From Pseudomonas putida (GTDB lineage: Bacteria > Pseudomonadota > Gammaproteobacteria > Pseudomonadales > Pseudomonadaceae), in the NCBI RefSeq assembly GCF_030159595.1, contig NZ_BSKJ01000001.1, positions 186,001 through 250,000 of the forward strand: a stretch of DNA of 64,000 nt, read 5' to 3'. The translations under genes were made by a program, and so were the position numbers. The notes beneath the pieces are model-generated. The model had not been told where the DNA came from. It was given only the letters and a program-made list of their open reading frames with translations, and searched no databases. The number at the start of each line of letters is the position of its first letter. Positions within the stretch are counted from its first letter, which is position 1. Shown in pieces: positions 8,252-20,316 of the stretch.

Positions 8252-11200
8252 TCAAGCTATCATCGCCAAGTCCCCAGCCGCCAAGCTGTTCACGCCTGCC
8301 AGCGTAACCACTGCTACAGAGTTGTTATTGGCCGCACCGTCTGAGTCGTAGTAGAGGGTGTGATCCTCTTGGTTGAATGTCAGGTGTGCTCCCTCTGCCT
8401 CGGTTTGTGCATTGCCGCTTGCGAATGCGTCCGCCAAGGTTTTGCCATGTAGGTCAAATACTGCGCTATTCAGGGCAATCAGATCGCTGCCTGGGGTGAA
8501 GTCGGTGATCTGATCAGGTGTTGAACCGGGGAGTTGGGCGAACTGGAAGGTGTCGTTACCTGCGCCGCCAGTGAACAGGTCGGTGGCCGAAGTGCTCACG
8601 AGAATGTTGTCGTTACTGTCTCCGTTAATAGAGTTTTTGGCATTCGATGCTGGGTCTGCCCCTACGAAAAGTCCAGTGCTTGTGGTGAAAGATACATCAT
8701 CGATGGCAAATGACGCTCCACCATCATGTACCTCGACTTTCGCTATCGCTAGACCATGAGAGGTAACCGAAAGCAACGTATTAGCGGGTGCATTCGCTGG
8801 CAACAATGCCTAGCCAACGAGATTGTTGCTTGCGTCGTAAGCGAATATTCCGACATCAACGGGGCCTGTCAGATAAGCTGATACTGTTCTGACATCGGGG
8901 ATGGACAAACTAAAGCTCATTAGCCCGCCAGGGCTGTAGGCCACTTGCGTGCCTGAATGTGATAGGAACCCTAAAAAGATTGCGTTAACTCCATTAGCAC
9001 CATTTGCGACAACGCTTTGACTCTGATATTGGTTGGTAATAGGTACCTCATCACCAAGGGTATCAAAGTTAAGAGTTGTGGTTGTTCCTCCTCCGCTGAG
9101 TCCACGACTTAGCGTGTTACCTGCTACATCCTCGATTGAAAGCGTTACCCCCACCTGGCCAGCCTGAAACCCCCTGAGATCCACAACACCATTTTGCCCC
9201 AAGGCTACGTGCCCTGCATTGTCGCGGAACGTTACGATGGCTGTCGCATCTGCATCTAGACCCGATAGTGAATATGAAACGGCACCTTTTGACTCTCCGG
9301 GGATGTATTGGTCCAAGAATGTAATCAGCGCAGGCTGCCCGAGGTCTGCATTAGTATCCAGGTTATAGGTATGCCCAACCCCCGCACGAATATTGCCTGC
9401 CGAGTCGATGACACGCACATCAAGCGCATGCTCTCCGTCGACGAGATCGATCAAGGTCGTCCATGTATGGGGATCCGGTAACACAGTGGCGTTGATCCAA
9501 GTATTGCCGCCATCCGCAGTCACCTGAATGATTTCGCCATCGTTCAGGAGGTCTGTAAACGTACCGGTGACTGCCTGGTGATGGGCGTTCGTAATGAAGT
9601 CCCCAGCCAGGCCAGTGTCGTCACTTAGCAGGTTAACGCTGGCCACCGCCGTAGGATTGGTCGTGTCGAGTTGCAGCTGTGTGCCGATACCCGTTGCCGT
9701 GTTGCCAAATGAATCGGTGGCGGAAACTGTTACCGATATTGGTCCGTCATTTAGCCCAGATAGATCGGCAATGCCGTTGCTACCGAGGACTGAGTGAGTA
9801 CCGTCACTGAAAGTGATGGTTGCCACTGCGTCACTATCAAGTCCGGTGATCGTGTAAGGGACTGCGGTTTTATGGGCAGCTCCAACGATACTGTCACTCA
9901 AGGCGACCGCCAAAGGTTGATCGCGGTCGGCTGAACTGTCTATAACGAGAGCAGGCGCTGGCGTAATTGCATAAGTCAAAGTATCAATGGCAAGGAGATC
10001 AGCACCACCGTCGATATAGATCTTGCTGATAGGCGTAGCGAATGACGTCAGTTGCAATTGAGCGTTTATGCTGCCCGCAGGAACCGTAGCGCTGGCCACG
10101 ATAACGTTACTGCCGCTGTAGGCATACGCTGTTACCCCCACCATGGTGGATACGTACATACTAACTCGAGCCACCAAGCCCAGGCTGCTGGAAAAGTTGA
10201 CATCAATAAAACCTGTGTCCGTAAAGGCCAGATGCGTGCCAGACTGCGCGGGAAAACTGGGTTGGCTACTGATAACGATCCCAGTGCCAAACGTGACACC
10301 GTTGTATTGATTGGCCAGTGCCGTACCTTCGGCGACGTTATCGAAATTGATCGTTGTCTGAGCCCCTCCACCGCCTATTATTACGCCTCGCTGCGCTATA
10401 TTTCCGGCCAAATCGGTGGCCGTCAATAACACGCCTATTGGCCCATCATTCAATCCTGAAAGGTCAGCAACGCCTGCAATGCCCACAGCCTCATGTCCAA
10501 TGAGATCGCGGAACACCACAGTCGCTGTGTCATCGGCGTCCAGACCTTCAATACTGTATGCAACCGAATGCTTTTCCGCGCCGTTAATCTGAACATCTGG
10601 TAGAACCAAGCGCAGGTTGAAATCACGGTCTGCGTTGTCATCGTATTGATAGCTATGCCCTAGCCCCGCTTGGACTTCACCCCCTGCATTGATTGTCCGC
10701 ACCAGGAAATCGGTGTAATCAATGGACAGCTCCACCCCTTGAGCACTCCAGGTGTGTCCCGACGCGTCAATCACTGCCGATACCCAGGTTTCTCCCCCGT
10801 TGGCAGTCACCTCAATCCGTTCACCTGCGTTCAAACTTCCAGTAAAGGAGCCAGAGATCGTTTGAAATTCGACATTGGTGATGAAATCTCCAGCCACACC
10901 ACTGTCATTGCTGAGTGCCGTGACCGTTGCCACTGCCGTTGGCACATCCGGTACAGCTGTTACATCGATATTAAGTGTGTAGGCCGCGACCGAGTACGCC
11001 ACACCATCGCCAACCTTGAAGCTGATACTCGCGTACCCCGCACCATTGGCATTCGCCGCCGGCACGAACTGCAGTTTTCCGGCATCAAGGTCAACCTTGC
11101 TGATCACCTGATTCTGCACCACGGCGACCCAATTACTACCGCTCAGGTACAGAAGGCTACCGGCGCTCGGCAAGCGGGTAATCATCACCGAGACTAACGG

Positions 11201-12511
11201 GTTGTTTTCCGGGTCGGTGTAACTACCGAAGTCACCGACACCGAGGGTGAGGGCAGTAGCTTCCGGGGTGGTCTGGCTGTCGTTGGTCGAGGTTGGCGCG
11301 GCGTTGGGCTGGGCAGCAGCGGCCTTCAAGGTCGCGGTGTTCCAGGTGATGCCGTTGTCAAAGCGGACGCGGTCGATCTCATTGTCGGCGCGCAGGTAAA
11401 AGCCCGAAACTGTCAGGGTTTCAGCCGTGGCCAGTACCCGCATTTGCAAGTCGTTGCCTACGCGGGCGAAGCGGACCTGGTTGCTGTTCAGACCGACCAG
11501 TTGCAACGTATCGACATCGCTTGCAGCACCGCCGCTGTTGTCGATCAGATCGTTGCCATAACCCTGTGCATACACATAGGTATCGCTGCCTTGTCGCCCC
11601 GCGAGTTGATCGCTGCCGGTGCCGCCATCGAGTCGGTCATTGCCAGCGCCACCCATCAAAACATCATTGCCTTCGCCGCCAAACAGCACATCGTTGCCAG
11701 CACCGCCATCGAGCCGGTTATTGCCGGTATTACCAATCAATGTGTTATCCAGACCGTTGCCCGTACCATTAAGGTTAGCGCTGCCGGTCAGTGTCAGGTG
11801 CTCTACATTGTTGCCTAGGGTGTAGCTGATGCTGGCGCGTACAAGATCATCGCCACCACCGGCTGCCTCCACCACCACATCGCCAGCGGCATCGACCATG
11901 TAGGTGTCATTGCCTTGCCCACCAACCATCAGGTCGTTACCGGAGCCACCGTCCAGGGTGTCGTTGCCGTAATTGCCATATAGCTGATCATTGCCACCCA
12001 GCCCGAGAAGCGTGTCATCGGTGGGGTTGCCATTGATGATGTCAGCACCTGCGGTAGGTGTGACTGGCACGTAATAGAGGTTCGCCAGCGCTTCGCTTAC
12101 GCCCCAGCGAGTGCCGTCGGCAAACACGATGCCTTCAAGGGCGTGGTCCGCATCCAGGAAGCACTGGCTGACAGTGAGGGTTTCGCCGGTGGCCAATACA
12201 CTGAGCACCAGGTCAAACCCCACACGGGTGAGGCGTATCTGGCTGGACGTGAGATTGGTTAGTTGAATGAGGTCAACATCACTGGCGGCACCACCCGAAT
12301 TGTCGATGACATCGTTGCCATAGCCGCGACCATAGCGGTAGACATCGTTGCCACGGCCACCGAAAAGCCGGTCATTGCCAGTGCCGCCATCCAGGATGTC
12401 GTTTCCTGCATTCCCTTGCAGGATATCGTTACCGCCTAATCCATTGATTGTGTCTGCTGAAGTGGTGCCAGTTAAGGTATTGGCAGCGTCGTTGCCATTG
12501 ATAATAGCCAT
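8252..12511 (-). pseudogene. Large RTX/Ig-like type I secreted protein gene, interrupted by in-frame TAG
   Basis: One reading frame of 1420 codons from ATG 12511 (AGGTG upstream) to TGA 8252, broken only by TAG at 8812-8810 (codon 1234). The N-terminal 330 or so residues carry three clusters of RTX nonapeptides (GGAGNDRLDGGTGSDQL). A cadherin-like/Ig-like part follows (about 410-1230; SFKVGDGVAYSV, repeated DSxGNxxxGxGH). Beyond the TAG, the frame resumes at once with LPANAPANTLLSVTS and IDDVSF, then RTX-like GGAGNDTF and an acidic C-terminus of the kind that carries the type I export signal. The break falls inside a continuous domain (YDASNNLVG-stop-ALLPAN), so it is a nonsense mutation, probably CAG to TAG, not a gene boundary. 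The 1233-residue product would lack the export signal. Composition is visibly more AT-rich than the neighbours, mainly at 8.6-10.9 kb. No transporter lies next to it. Confidence 0.85.
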
Positions 12512-12648
12512 GACTAACACCTATGGATTAGTAGGATTGTTAGTTGACTTTAGTTAAGGGGCCGCTTCGCTTAGAGCCCCCAGGATAACTGGTTGTGCCG
12601 CTCGTCCAATCGCAATACGTCTTTGTCTCAGCAATCGTTGGGATGGAT

Positions 12649-13410
12649 TCAAGTTCGCATCGAGTGCTTTGCCACTGGCGCATCACCTTTTTCGCGCACC
12701 CAGAACAACGTAGCCCCGGCCACCGCCGCCGGCATCATCACCACGTTCACCCCCGGAATCATCAACGCCAGGTAGGTAATCCCGCCAAAGCCCAGGCTCT
12801 GCCAGCGCTTGCTGCGCAGCCAGGCGAGCATGTCCTGCCAGCTCATCTTGTTGTTGTCCGCCGGGTAGTCGATGTACTGGATAGCCATCATCCACACCCC
12901 GAACATCAGCCACAGCGGCGCGGCCACCACGTTGACCACCGGGATCAGCGAAAGAATGAACAGGCCGATGGCGCGTGGCAGGAAGTAGCCCAGCTTGCGC
13001 ATTTCACGGCTGAAGGTGCGCGGCACCATGGCCACCAGCTCACCCCAGCTGAACGCCGGGAAGTTGTCCTGGCCACGTACCACCACCTCGACCTTTTCTG
13101 CCAGGAAGCCGTTGAACGGCGCGGCAATGATGTTGGCCACCAGGGTGAAGGTGAAGAACACCATCAGCACCAGCAAGGCCACGAACAGCGGCCAGAGAAT
13201 GTAGCTGAGGAAGCTCAGCCAGTCCGGCAGCGTTGGCATCAGGGCATCCAGCCACAGGCCGAACTGGTGGCCGGCGAAGTAGATCATGCCACCGAACAAC
13301 AGCAGGTTGACCGCCAACGGCAGCAGCACGAACAACCGCAGGTTGGGGCTCAGCACCAGTTTCAGGCCTTCGCGCAGGTACTGGGGGCCGGAGAGGACAG
13401 GGGCTTGCAT
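12649..13410 (-). CDS. cysZ: CysZ-type sulfate transporter membrane protein
   Basis: A 253-residue inner-membrane protein of the CysZ/EI24 family, which takes up sulfate for cysteine synthesis in enterobacteria. Diagnostic segments are [16 protein letters not shown], the Pro-rich [15 protein letters not shown] and a final [24 protein letters not shown]. There are four to six hydrophobic helices, with the first at about 20-45 ([18 protein letters not shown]). It starts at ATG 13410. It is divergent from trxB across a 331-base region and stands alone; no cys operon is visible. The transported ion in Pseudomonas is inferred from the family. Confidence 0.9.
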   Translation of the reverse strand: MQAPVLSGPQYLREGLKLVLSPNLRLFVLLPLAVNLLLFGGMIYFAGHQFGLWLDALMPTLPDWLSFLSYILWPLFVALLVLMVFFTFTLVANIIAAPFNGFLAEKVEVVVRGQDNFPAFSWGELVAMVPRTFSREMRKLGYFLPRAIGLFILSLIPVVNVVAAPLWLMFGVWMMAIQYIDYPADNNKMSWQDMLAWLRSKRWQSLGFGGITYLALMIPGVNVVMMPAAVAGATLFWVREKGDAPVAKHSMRT

Positions 13411-14704
<1,294 letters not shown>

Positions 14705-14735
14705 TCCAAAGACGCCGGGCCCTCAGCAACGGCAA

Positions 14736-14766
14736 CAAAAAACCGGCTCGATGGCCGGTTTTTTTA
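14736..14766. terminator. Bidirectional intrinsic terminator between trxB and nadC
   Basis: The hairpin AAACCGGC / GCCGGTTT is flanked by an A-run on the left and TTTTTTTATT on the right, so it has a U-tract on both transcripts. It lies 31 bases after trxB and 16 bases beyond the nadC stop. Confidence 0.88.
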
Positions 14767-14781
14767 TTGCCCGCAAGCAGC

Positions 14782-15645
<864 letters not shown>

Positions 15646-15872
15646 CTAGATGCCCGCGATTATAGGGCAGGGGGCCGGTGTGTACAGCCGCCTTGGCGAT
15701 GACCGTTGGTCGGGCATCGTGAGCAATCGAAGCCCAACCGGGTCTTTAACCGGTCGGTGAAACGGCGCTGGCAGCACTGCGATTTTTTACCGATAATAAC
15801 GCCCAGTATTTGGCGTCATAGCTTTGACGACCATCGGCCCCTTCGGGCAAGACACCCTGCAAGGAGTCCAGG

Positions 15873-18020
15873 ATGCAAAAAGAAGGCAAGGTGGTGCCCT
15901 TGGCGGCAGCCATCGAGCGAGGGGGGCGTATGCCGCTGCCTTGCCTTCCCGTGTTGTTGCTACAGGTCCGCGACAAAGCTGCCCTGCAGTTGCGCCAGGG
16001 CCTGCAGGACTTGTTCGACAATGCCGATGACACACTCTTCGAAATGGCCGACAAGGCCTTCGACCGTTGTGACCAGCATCTGTACTTCGAAGCCATGCGT
16101 GATCTGAGGCTCAAGCGCAAAAGCATCGAACGTGGCTTTCTCGATACCTTCCATGACACTTACGCCCGCATCGGCCAGGCAGACCCGCTGGCGCATCTGG
16201 CCGAACCGGGCAGCTTGCGTAGCAAGGCACAACCGGAACGAGCTGCGGCAATAGAAGGCATGGTTGCACGGGTGCTGTCACGCGATGGTATTGGCCTGCA
16301 GCAACTGGGCCTGCGTTTGCAGGCCCTGCTCGATCGCCCCATACATGAACAGCACAACCCGTTGGGCCCTGCCGCATTGTGCGGGTACTTCCTGGACGCC
16401 GGGCGCAATCTGGGGGTTGGTTTGCGGGTCAAGCTGGTGCTGCTCAAGCTGTTCGAGCGCTATGTACTGCGCGATGCAGATGTCCTCTATGCCGACGCCA
16501 ACCAGTTGTTGGCTGCAGCCGGCGTACTGCCGGAGTTGCAACCGGCACCGCGCCGGCGCGCTGAAGACCGGCGTTTGCGGGCACGACGAGGGCCGGTAAG
16601 CCAAGACCAGGACGTTGGGGCAGATGCGGCTGGGCTGGCGTATTTTGCCTCGTTGCAAACGTTGTTGGCCCCGGCGCGTGGGCAGTTCGCACCGCGATTG
16701 CAGGCGGTGGCTGCTGCCCAGCCGATCAGCACTGCAGACCTGATTCGCCTGCTTTCGCACTTGCAGCACTATGTACCCACACCTCACGAGGCAGATGACT
16801 TCGAGCTCGGCCAGCAGCTTGAGCAGCTGCTGTTGCGGGTCAGTGTGCGCAGCGGCATGCGCCGGCGCATCGCCGTGGACGATGAGGACGTGATCAACCT
16901 GGTCGGCTGGCTGTTCGCCTTCATCCAGAACGATGACAACCTGCCGGCCAGCCTGCGCGCACTGCTTGTGCGCCTGCATATTCCCTTGCTCAAGGTAGCG
17001 CTGCTGGACAAGGGGCTATTCAGTCGGGCCAGCCACCCGGGGCGCCGGTTGATCAACGAGATTGCGGGCGCGGCCATTGGCTGGGAGTGCGGCAGCGAAG
17101 GCCAGCGTGACAGCCTTCACCTGCGGGTAGAACGCATAGTTCAGCGCCTGCTCAATGATTTTGCCGAAGATGCTGGCCTGTTTGCCGAGCTCCTTGATGA
17201 GTTCCTTGCATTCAACCTGGAGGAACGGCGGCGCAACGAGCTGCTTGAGCAGCGTACCCGCGATGCCGAAGAGGGGCGTGCGCGTGCCTTGCAGGCCCGG
17301 CAGCAGGTGCAGCGGGCGCTCAACCAGCGCCTGCGTGGGCGGGTATTGCCACTGGTCGTGGTGCAGATGCTGGTGCAGGCCTGGAGCCAGGTGCTGCAGC
17401 TGGCCTGGCTTAAGCAAGGTGAGGCCTCCCAGAGCTGGCGGGATGCCCTGCAAACCGTGGATGCGCTACTGGCCAGCATTACCATCGGGCATGAGCCGCA
17501 AGCACTTTTGCAGCAGGTGCCGGGCCTGCTCAAGGCGCTGCGCGATGGCTTGGCCAGCGTGGCTCTGGATTCGGCAGCAACGCGTGAATTTTTCCTGCAA
17601 CTGGAGCAGTTGCACCTGCTTGCCTGTGCGGGCACCGCGCCACCGGCGGGTAGTGACAAGCCCTTTGCCGAGGTGCTGGTGGACGAGGATATCGTGCTGG
17701 CCATTGCCGAAGAGCCAGCCTGCGCACCGCTGCAGTTTGTCGATGGGCAGGCGGCAACGTTGCGGCAAGTGCAGCGCTTACGCATTGGTAGCTGGGTTGA
17801 AGTAATGGATGACGACGAACTGCTGCGATGCAAACTGGTGGCGCACATCGATCGCAGCGACAGGTTGGTATTCGCCAACCGTACTGGCATGAAAGTGCGT
17901 GAGTGGAACAGCGCCGGCCTGGCCCAGGCACTGCACCGAGGGGACGTACGGATGCTGGATGACGGATTGTTGTTCGAGCGGGCGCTGGAGGCGGTGCTCG
18001 ATGGGTTGCGGCAACCGTAG
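15873..18020 (+). CDS. DUF1631 family protein of unknown function
   Basis: A 715-residue cytoplasmic protein. The start at 15873 has AAGGAG in good position. It has the helical, Arg/Leu-rich DUF1631 layout: an N-terminal region with LRQGLQDLFDNADDTLFEMAD and HLYFEAMRDLRLKR, a middle part with FIQNDDNLPASLRALLVRL, and a C-terminal beta-rich segment with RIGSWVEVMDDDELLRCKLV and FANRTGMKVREW. That last segment resembles small PilZ-like or SH3-like barrels, but the RxxxR/DxSxxG signature of c-di-GMP-binding PilZ is not evident. Database names such as thymidine phosphorylase for this family are not supported by anything in the sequence. Function unknown. Confidence 0.82.
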   Translation: MQKEGKVVPLAAAIERGGRMPLPCLPVLLLQVRDKAALQLRQGLQDLFDNADDTLFEMADKAFDRCDQHLYFEAMRDLRLKRKSIERGFLDTFHDTYARIGQADPLAHLAEPGSLRSKAQPERAAAIEGMVARVLSRDGIGLQQLGLRLQALLDRPIHEQHNPLGPAALCGYFLDAGRNLGVGLRVKLVLLKLFERYVLRDADVLYADANQLLAAAGVLPELQPAPRRRAEDRRLRARRGPVSQDQDVGADAAGLAYFASLQTLLAPARGQFAPRLQAVAAAQPISTADLIRLLSHLQHYVPTPHEADDFELGQQLEQLLLRVSVRSGMRRRIAVDDEDVINLVGWLFAFIQNDDNLPASLRALLVRLHIPLLKVALLDKGLFSRASHPGRRLINEIAGAAIGWECGSEGQRDSLHLRVERIVQRLLNDFAEDAGLFAELLDEFLAFNLEERRRNELLEQRTRDAEEGRARALQARQQVQRALNQRLRGRVLPLVVVQMLVQAWSQVLQLAWLKQGEASQSWRDALQTVDALLASITIGHEPQALLQQVPGLLKALRDGLASVALDSAATREFFLQLEQLHLLACAGTAPPAGSDKPFAEVLVDEDIVLAIAEEPACAPLQFVDGQAATLRQVQRLRIGSWVEVMDDDELLRCKLVAHIDRSDRLVFANRTGMKVREWNSAGLAQALHRGDVRMLDDGLLFERALEAVLDGLRQP

Positions 18021-18117
18021 ATGCAGTAGGCTGAAACATTACAATCATTCACATGCAAACGGTGTAGGTGGCAGGGCATACTGTGGTTCTGTTCACGGCG
18101 CTTTCAGGAACTGCCCC

Positions 18118-18690
18118 ATGCAATTGGACCGTGCCACTGGCTGGTTCCACGGAATCGGAATCACCCACTGCCCCTCGCCGAACTTCAATTCCCGTCCCGA
18201 AGGCGATTCGATTTCCCTGTTGGTGATCCACAACATCAGCCTGCCGCCGGCCTGTTTTGGAACCGGCAAGGTGCAGCAGTTCTTCCAGAACCGCCTGGAC
18301 CCCGACGAACATCCTTATTTTGCCAGCATCAGCCAGTTGACCGTGTCGGCGCACCTGTTTGTCGAGCGTGACGGGGCGGTGACCCAGTTCGTGTCGTTGC
18401 TCGAGCGCGCCTGGCACGCGGGTGTGTCGCGCTTCGATGGGCGCGAAGGCTGCAACGATTTTTCCATCGGCATCGAGCTGGAAGGCACCGACGACCTGCC
18501 TTATACCGATGCCCAGTACGGCGTGCTGGAGCAGCTTACCCGGCACATTCGTAGCGCTTGGCCGGCCATCGACCTGGGCCGCATTCAGGGCCACAGCGAC
18601 ATTGCCCCGCAACGCAAGACCGACCCCGGCCCATCCTTCGATTGGCCGCGCTACCGCGAAGCGTTGTTGCACAACGAGGAAAAGGCATGA
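18118..18690 (+). CDS. ampD: 1,6-anhydro-N-acetylmuramyl-L-alanine amidase AmpD
   Basis: A 190-residue cytoplasmic zinc amidase that cleaves the peptide from anhydro-muropeptides during peptidoglycan recycling and so keeps AmpR-dependent beta-lactamase expression off. Zinc ligands: His38 in LLVIHNISLPP, plus His and Asp in GHSDIAPQRKTDPGPSFDW; the Glu/Lys catalytic neighbourhood is intact (GIELEGTD). ATG 18118 begins MQLDRATGWFHGI, the normal family start, although the ribosome site is weak (AGGAA at 18106-18110). The stop overlaps the ampE start (ATGA), so the two are translationally coupled. Confidence 0.95.
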   Translation: MQLDRATGWFHGIGITHCPSPNFNSRPEGDSISLLVIHNISLPPACFGTGKVQQFFQNRLDPDEHPYFASISQLTVSAHLFVERDGAVTQFVSLLERAWHAGVSRFDGREGCNDFSIGIELEGTDDLPYTDAQYGVLEQLTRHIRSAWPAIDLGRIQGHSDIAPQRKTDPGPSFDWPRYREALLHNEEKA

Positions 18691-19517
18691 GTTTTCTGGT
18701 GTTGCTGCTGGCGCTGTGGGTCGAGAAGTTTTCGGCCCTGCGCCACCAAGTGCAGCGTGATGGGTTCTTCCTCGGCGAGTTGGTGCGGCTGGAGCGCAGC
18801 GGCAAGGTGCACCCGTGGTGGACGCTGGCCATTCTGGTGCTGGCACCGGTAATGCTGCTGGTGTTGCTGCTGCATGTGCTGGAGCCGGTGGCGTATGGGC
18901 TGTTGGCCTTGCCGGTGCACCTGCTGGTGCTGGTCTACAGCTTGGGCCGTGGCGATGCCAAGGCGTCGCTTGGGGCGTTCCGCGATGCCTGGCGGCGCGG
19001 TGATGACCAGGCGGCGCTGCATGTTGCAGAGCGTGACCTGGGCCTGGCCGCCGACGAGCCGCACAGCTTGCTGGTAAGGGTGCAGGGCAACCTGCTGTGG
19101 CAGGTGTACCAAGGCTTTTTTTCGGTGATCTTCTGGTACTTCGTGCTGGGGCCTGGTGCGGCGCTGGCTTATCGCTTGCTGGCGTTGTGCGGCGAGCACA
19201 GCAAGCAACCGACGTTGAAGGCCCGGGCCGAGCAGTTGCGGCATATCATGGACTGGTTGCCGGTGCGGGTGCTGGCATTGAGTTTTGCCCTGGTTGGCAA
19301 CTTCCTCGCGGTCACCCGGGTGATGCTGCATGAGGTGCTCAACTGGCACATCAGCGCTGCGCACCTGGTGGCCAGGGTAGGGCGCATTGCCGACGATATT
19401 CCCGAGGAAGAAGACAGCCAGCGCGGGTTGGGGCGGCTGGACAGCTTGTGGGAACTGCTGCTGCGCTGTGCGGTGCTGTGGTATGCCGGGTTTGCGTTGT
19501 GGACGGTGCTGGTCTGA
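18687..19517 (+). CDS. ampE: Inner-membrane protein AmpE
   Basis: A 276-residue membrane protein and partner of AmpD in the beta-lactamase/peptidoglycan-recycling locus; its exact role (proposed sensor or signal transducer) is not settled. There are four hydrophobic segments: about 1-12 (MSFLVLLLALWVEKF), about 46-80 (WTLAILVLAPVMLLVLLL), about 140-170 (FFSVIFWYFVLGPGAALAYRLL, in parts), and the C-terminal stretch (CAVLWYAGFALWTVLV). The ATG overlaps the ampD stop by four bases, with AGGAAAAGG upstream inside ampD. It converges on tatD with a 20-base gap. Confidence 0.92.
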   Translation: MSFLVLLLALWVEKFSALRHQVQRDGFFLGELVRLERSGKVHPWWTLAILVLAPVMLLVLLLHVLEPVAYGLLALPVHLLVLVYSLGRGDAKASLGAFRDAWRRGDDQAALHVAERDLGLAADEPHSLLVRVQGNLLWQVYQGFFSVIFWYFVLGPGAALAYRLLALCGEHSKQPTLKARAEQLRHIMDWLPVRVLALSFALVGNFLAVTRVMLHEVLNWHISAAHLVARVGRIADDIPEEEDSQRGLGRLDSLWELLLRCAVLWYAGFALWTVLV

Positions 19518-19537
19518 ACTGAATTTGCTGGCAGTTG

Positions 19538-20314
19538 TTACCAGCCAAACAACTCGCAGGCATTGCGGCTACTGGCCTCTGCCAGCGCCTCGACATCAAC
19601 ACCCATTACCTCGGCCAGCGCCCCGGCAATCTCCGGCAGATGCTCCGGGCTGTTCCTCATCCCCGGGTACATCACCGGTGCCATGTCTGGTGCATCGGTC
19701 TCCAGCACCACACTCTCCAGCGGCAACCGCGCCAAGGTCTTGCGTAGCCGCAGTGCCTGTGGCCACGTCGCGGCACCGCCAAGCCCAAGCTTGAAGCCCA
19801 GCTTGATGTACTCGCGGGCCTCTTCATAACTGCCGGCAAACGCATGGATCACCCCCGCCCGCGCCGGCTTGTAGCGCTTGAGCGTGGCAATCACCTGCGC
19901 ATGGCTACGGCGCACATGCAACAGCGAAGGCAGTTCGAAGTCGCAGGCCATTTGCAGTTGCGCTTCAAACAGGTCTTGCTGGCGCGTTTTGTCCAGGTTT
20001 TCGAGGTAGTAGTCCAGGCCAAATTCGCCCACGGCACACAGCCGCGAGTCGCCGTGCAGGCGCTCCAGCCATTCGCGCAACTGAACGAGGTGCTCCGGGC
20101 GGTGCTGGTCGAGGTAGACCGGGTGCAGGCCAAGCGCCGCGAACAGGCGTTGATCGGCGCAAGCCAGGTCCCACACCCGCTGAAAATTCGCCTGGTACAC
20201 CCCCAACACCACCATCCGCTCCACCCCACGCGCCGCCGCGTTGGCCAGCAGGCACGGGCGGTCGGCGTCGAAGTCGGGGAAGTCCAGGTGGGTGTGGGTG
20301 TCGATCAGGCGCAT
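19538..20314 (-). CDS. TatD-family metal-dependent DNase/hydrolase
   Basis: A 258-residue TIM-barrel hydrolase. It starts MRLIDTHTHLDFPDF (metal ligands His7 and His9) and carries GLHPVY, AVGEFGLDYY with the bridging Glu, LLHVRRSH, VIHAFAGS and ETDAPDM (catalytic Asp). TatD proteins are Mg-dependent 3'-5' exonucleases/DNases; this paralogue belongs to the YjjV-like branch by motif, so the substrate is less certain. It begins two bases after the fruR stop on the same strand, so it is almost certainly co-transcribed with fruR, a conserved pairing with no obvious metabolic logic. Confidence 0.9.
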   Translation of the reverse strand: MRLIDTHTHLDFPDFDADRPCLLANAAARGVERMVVLGVYQANFQRVWDLACADQRLFAALGLHPVYLDQHRPEHLVQLREWLERLHGDSRLCAVGEFGLDYYLENLDKTRQQDLFEAQLQMACDFELPSLLHVRRSHAQVIATLKRYKPARAGVIHAFAGSYEEAREYIKLGFKLGLGGAATWPQALRLRKTLARLPLESVVLETDAPDMAPVMYPGMRNSPEHLPEIAGALAEVMGVDVEALAEASSRNACELFGW

Positions 20315-20316
20315 GT

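Noticed and set aside
8252..8806. Separate 184-residue gene starting at TTG 8806
   Set aside because: It is in the same frame directly after the TAG of the larger RTX gene, has no ribosome site, and begins mid-domain, so it is treated as the 3' part of a broken gene.
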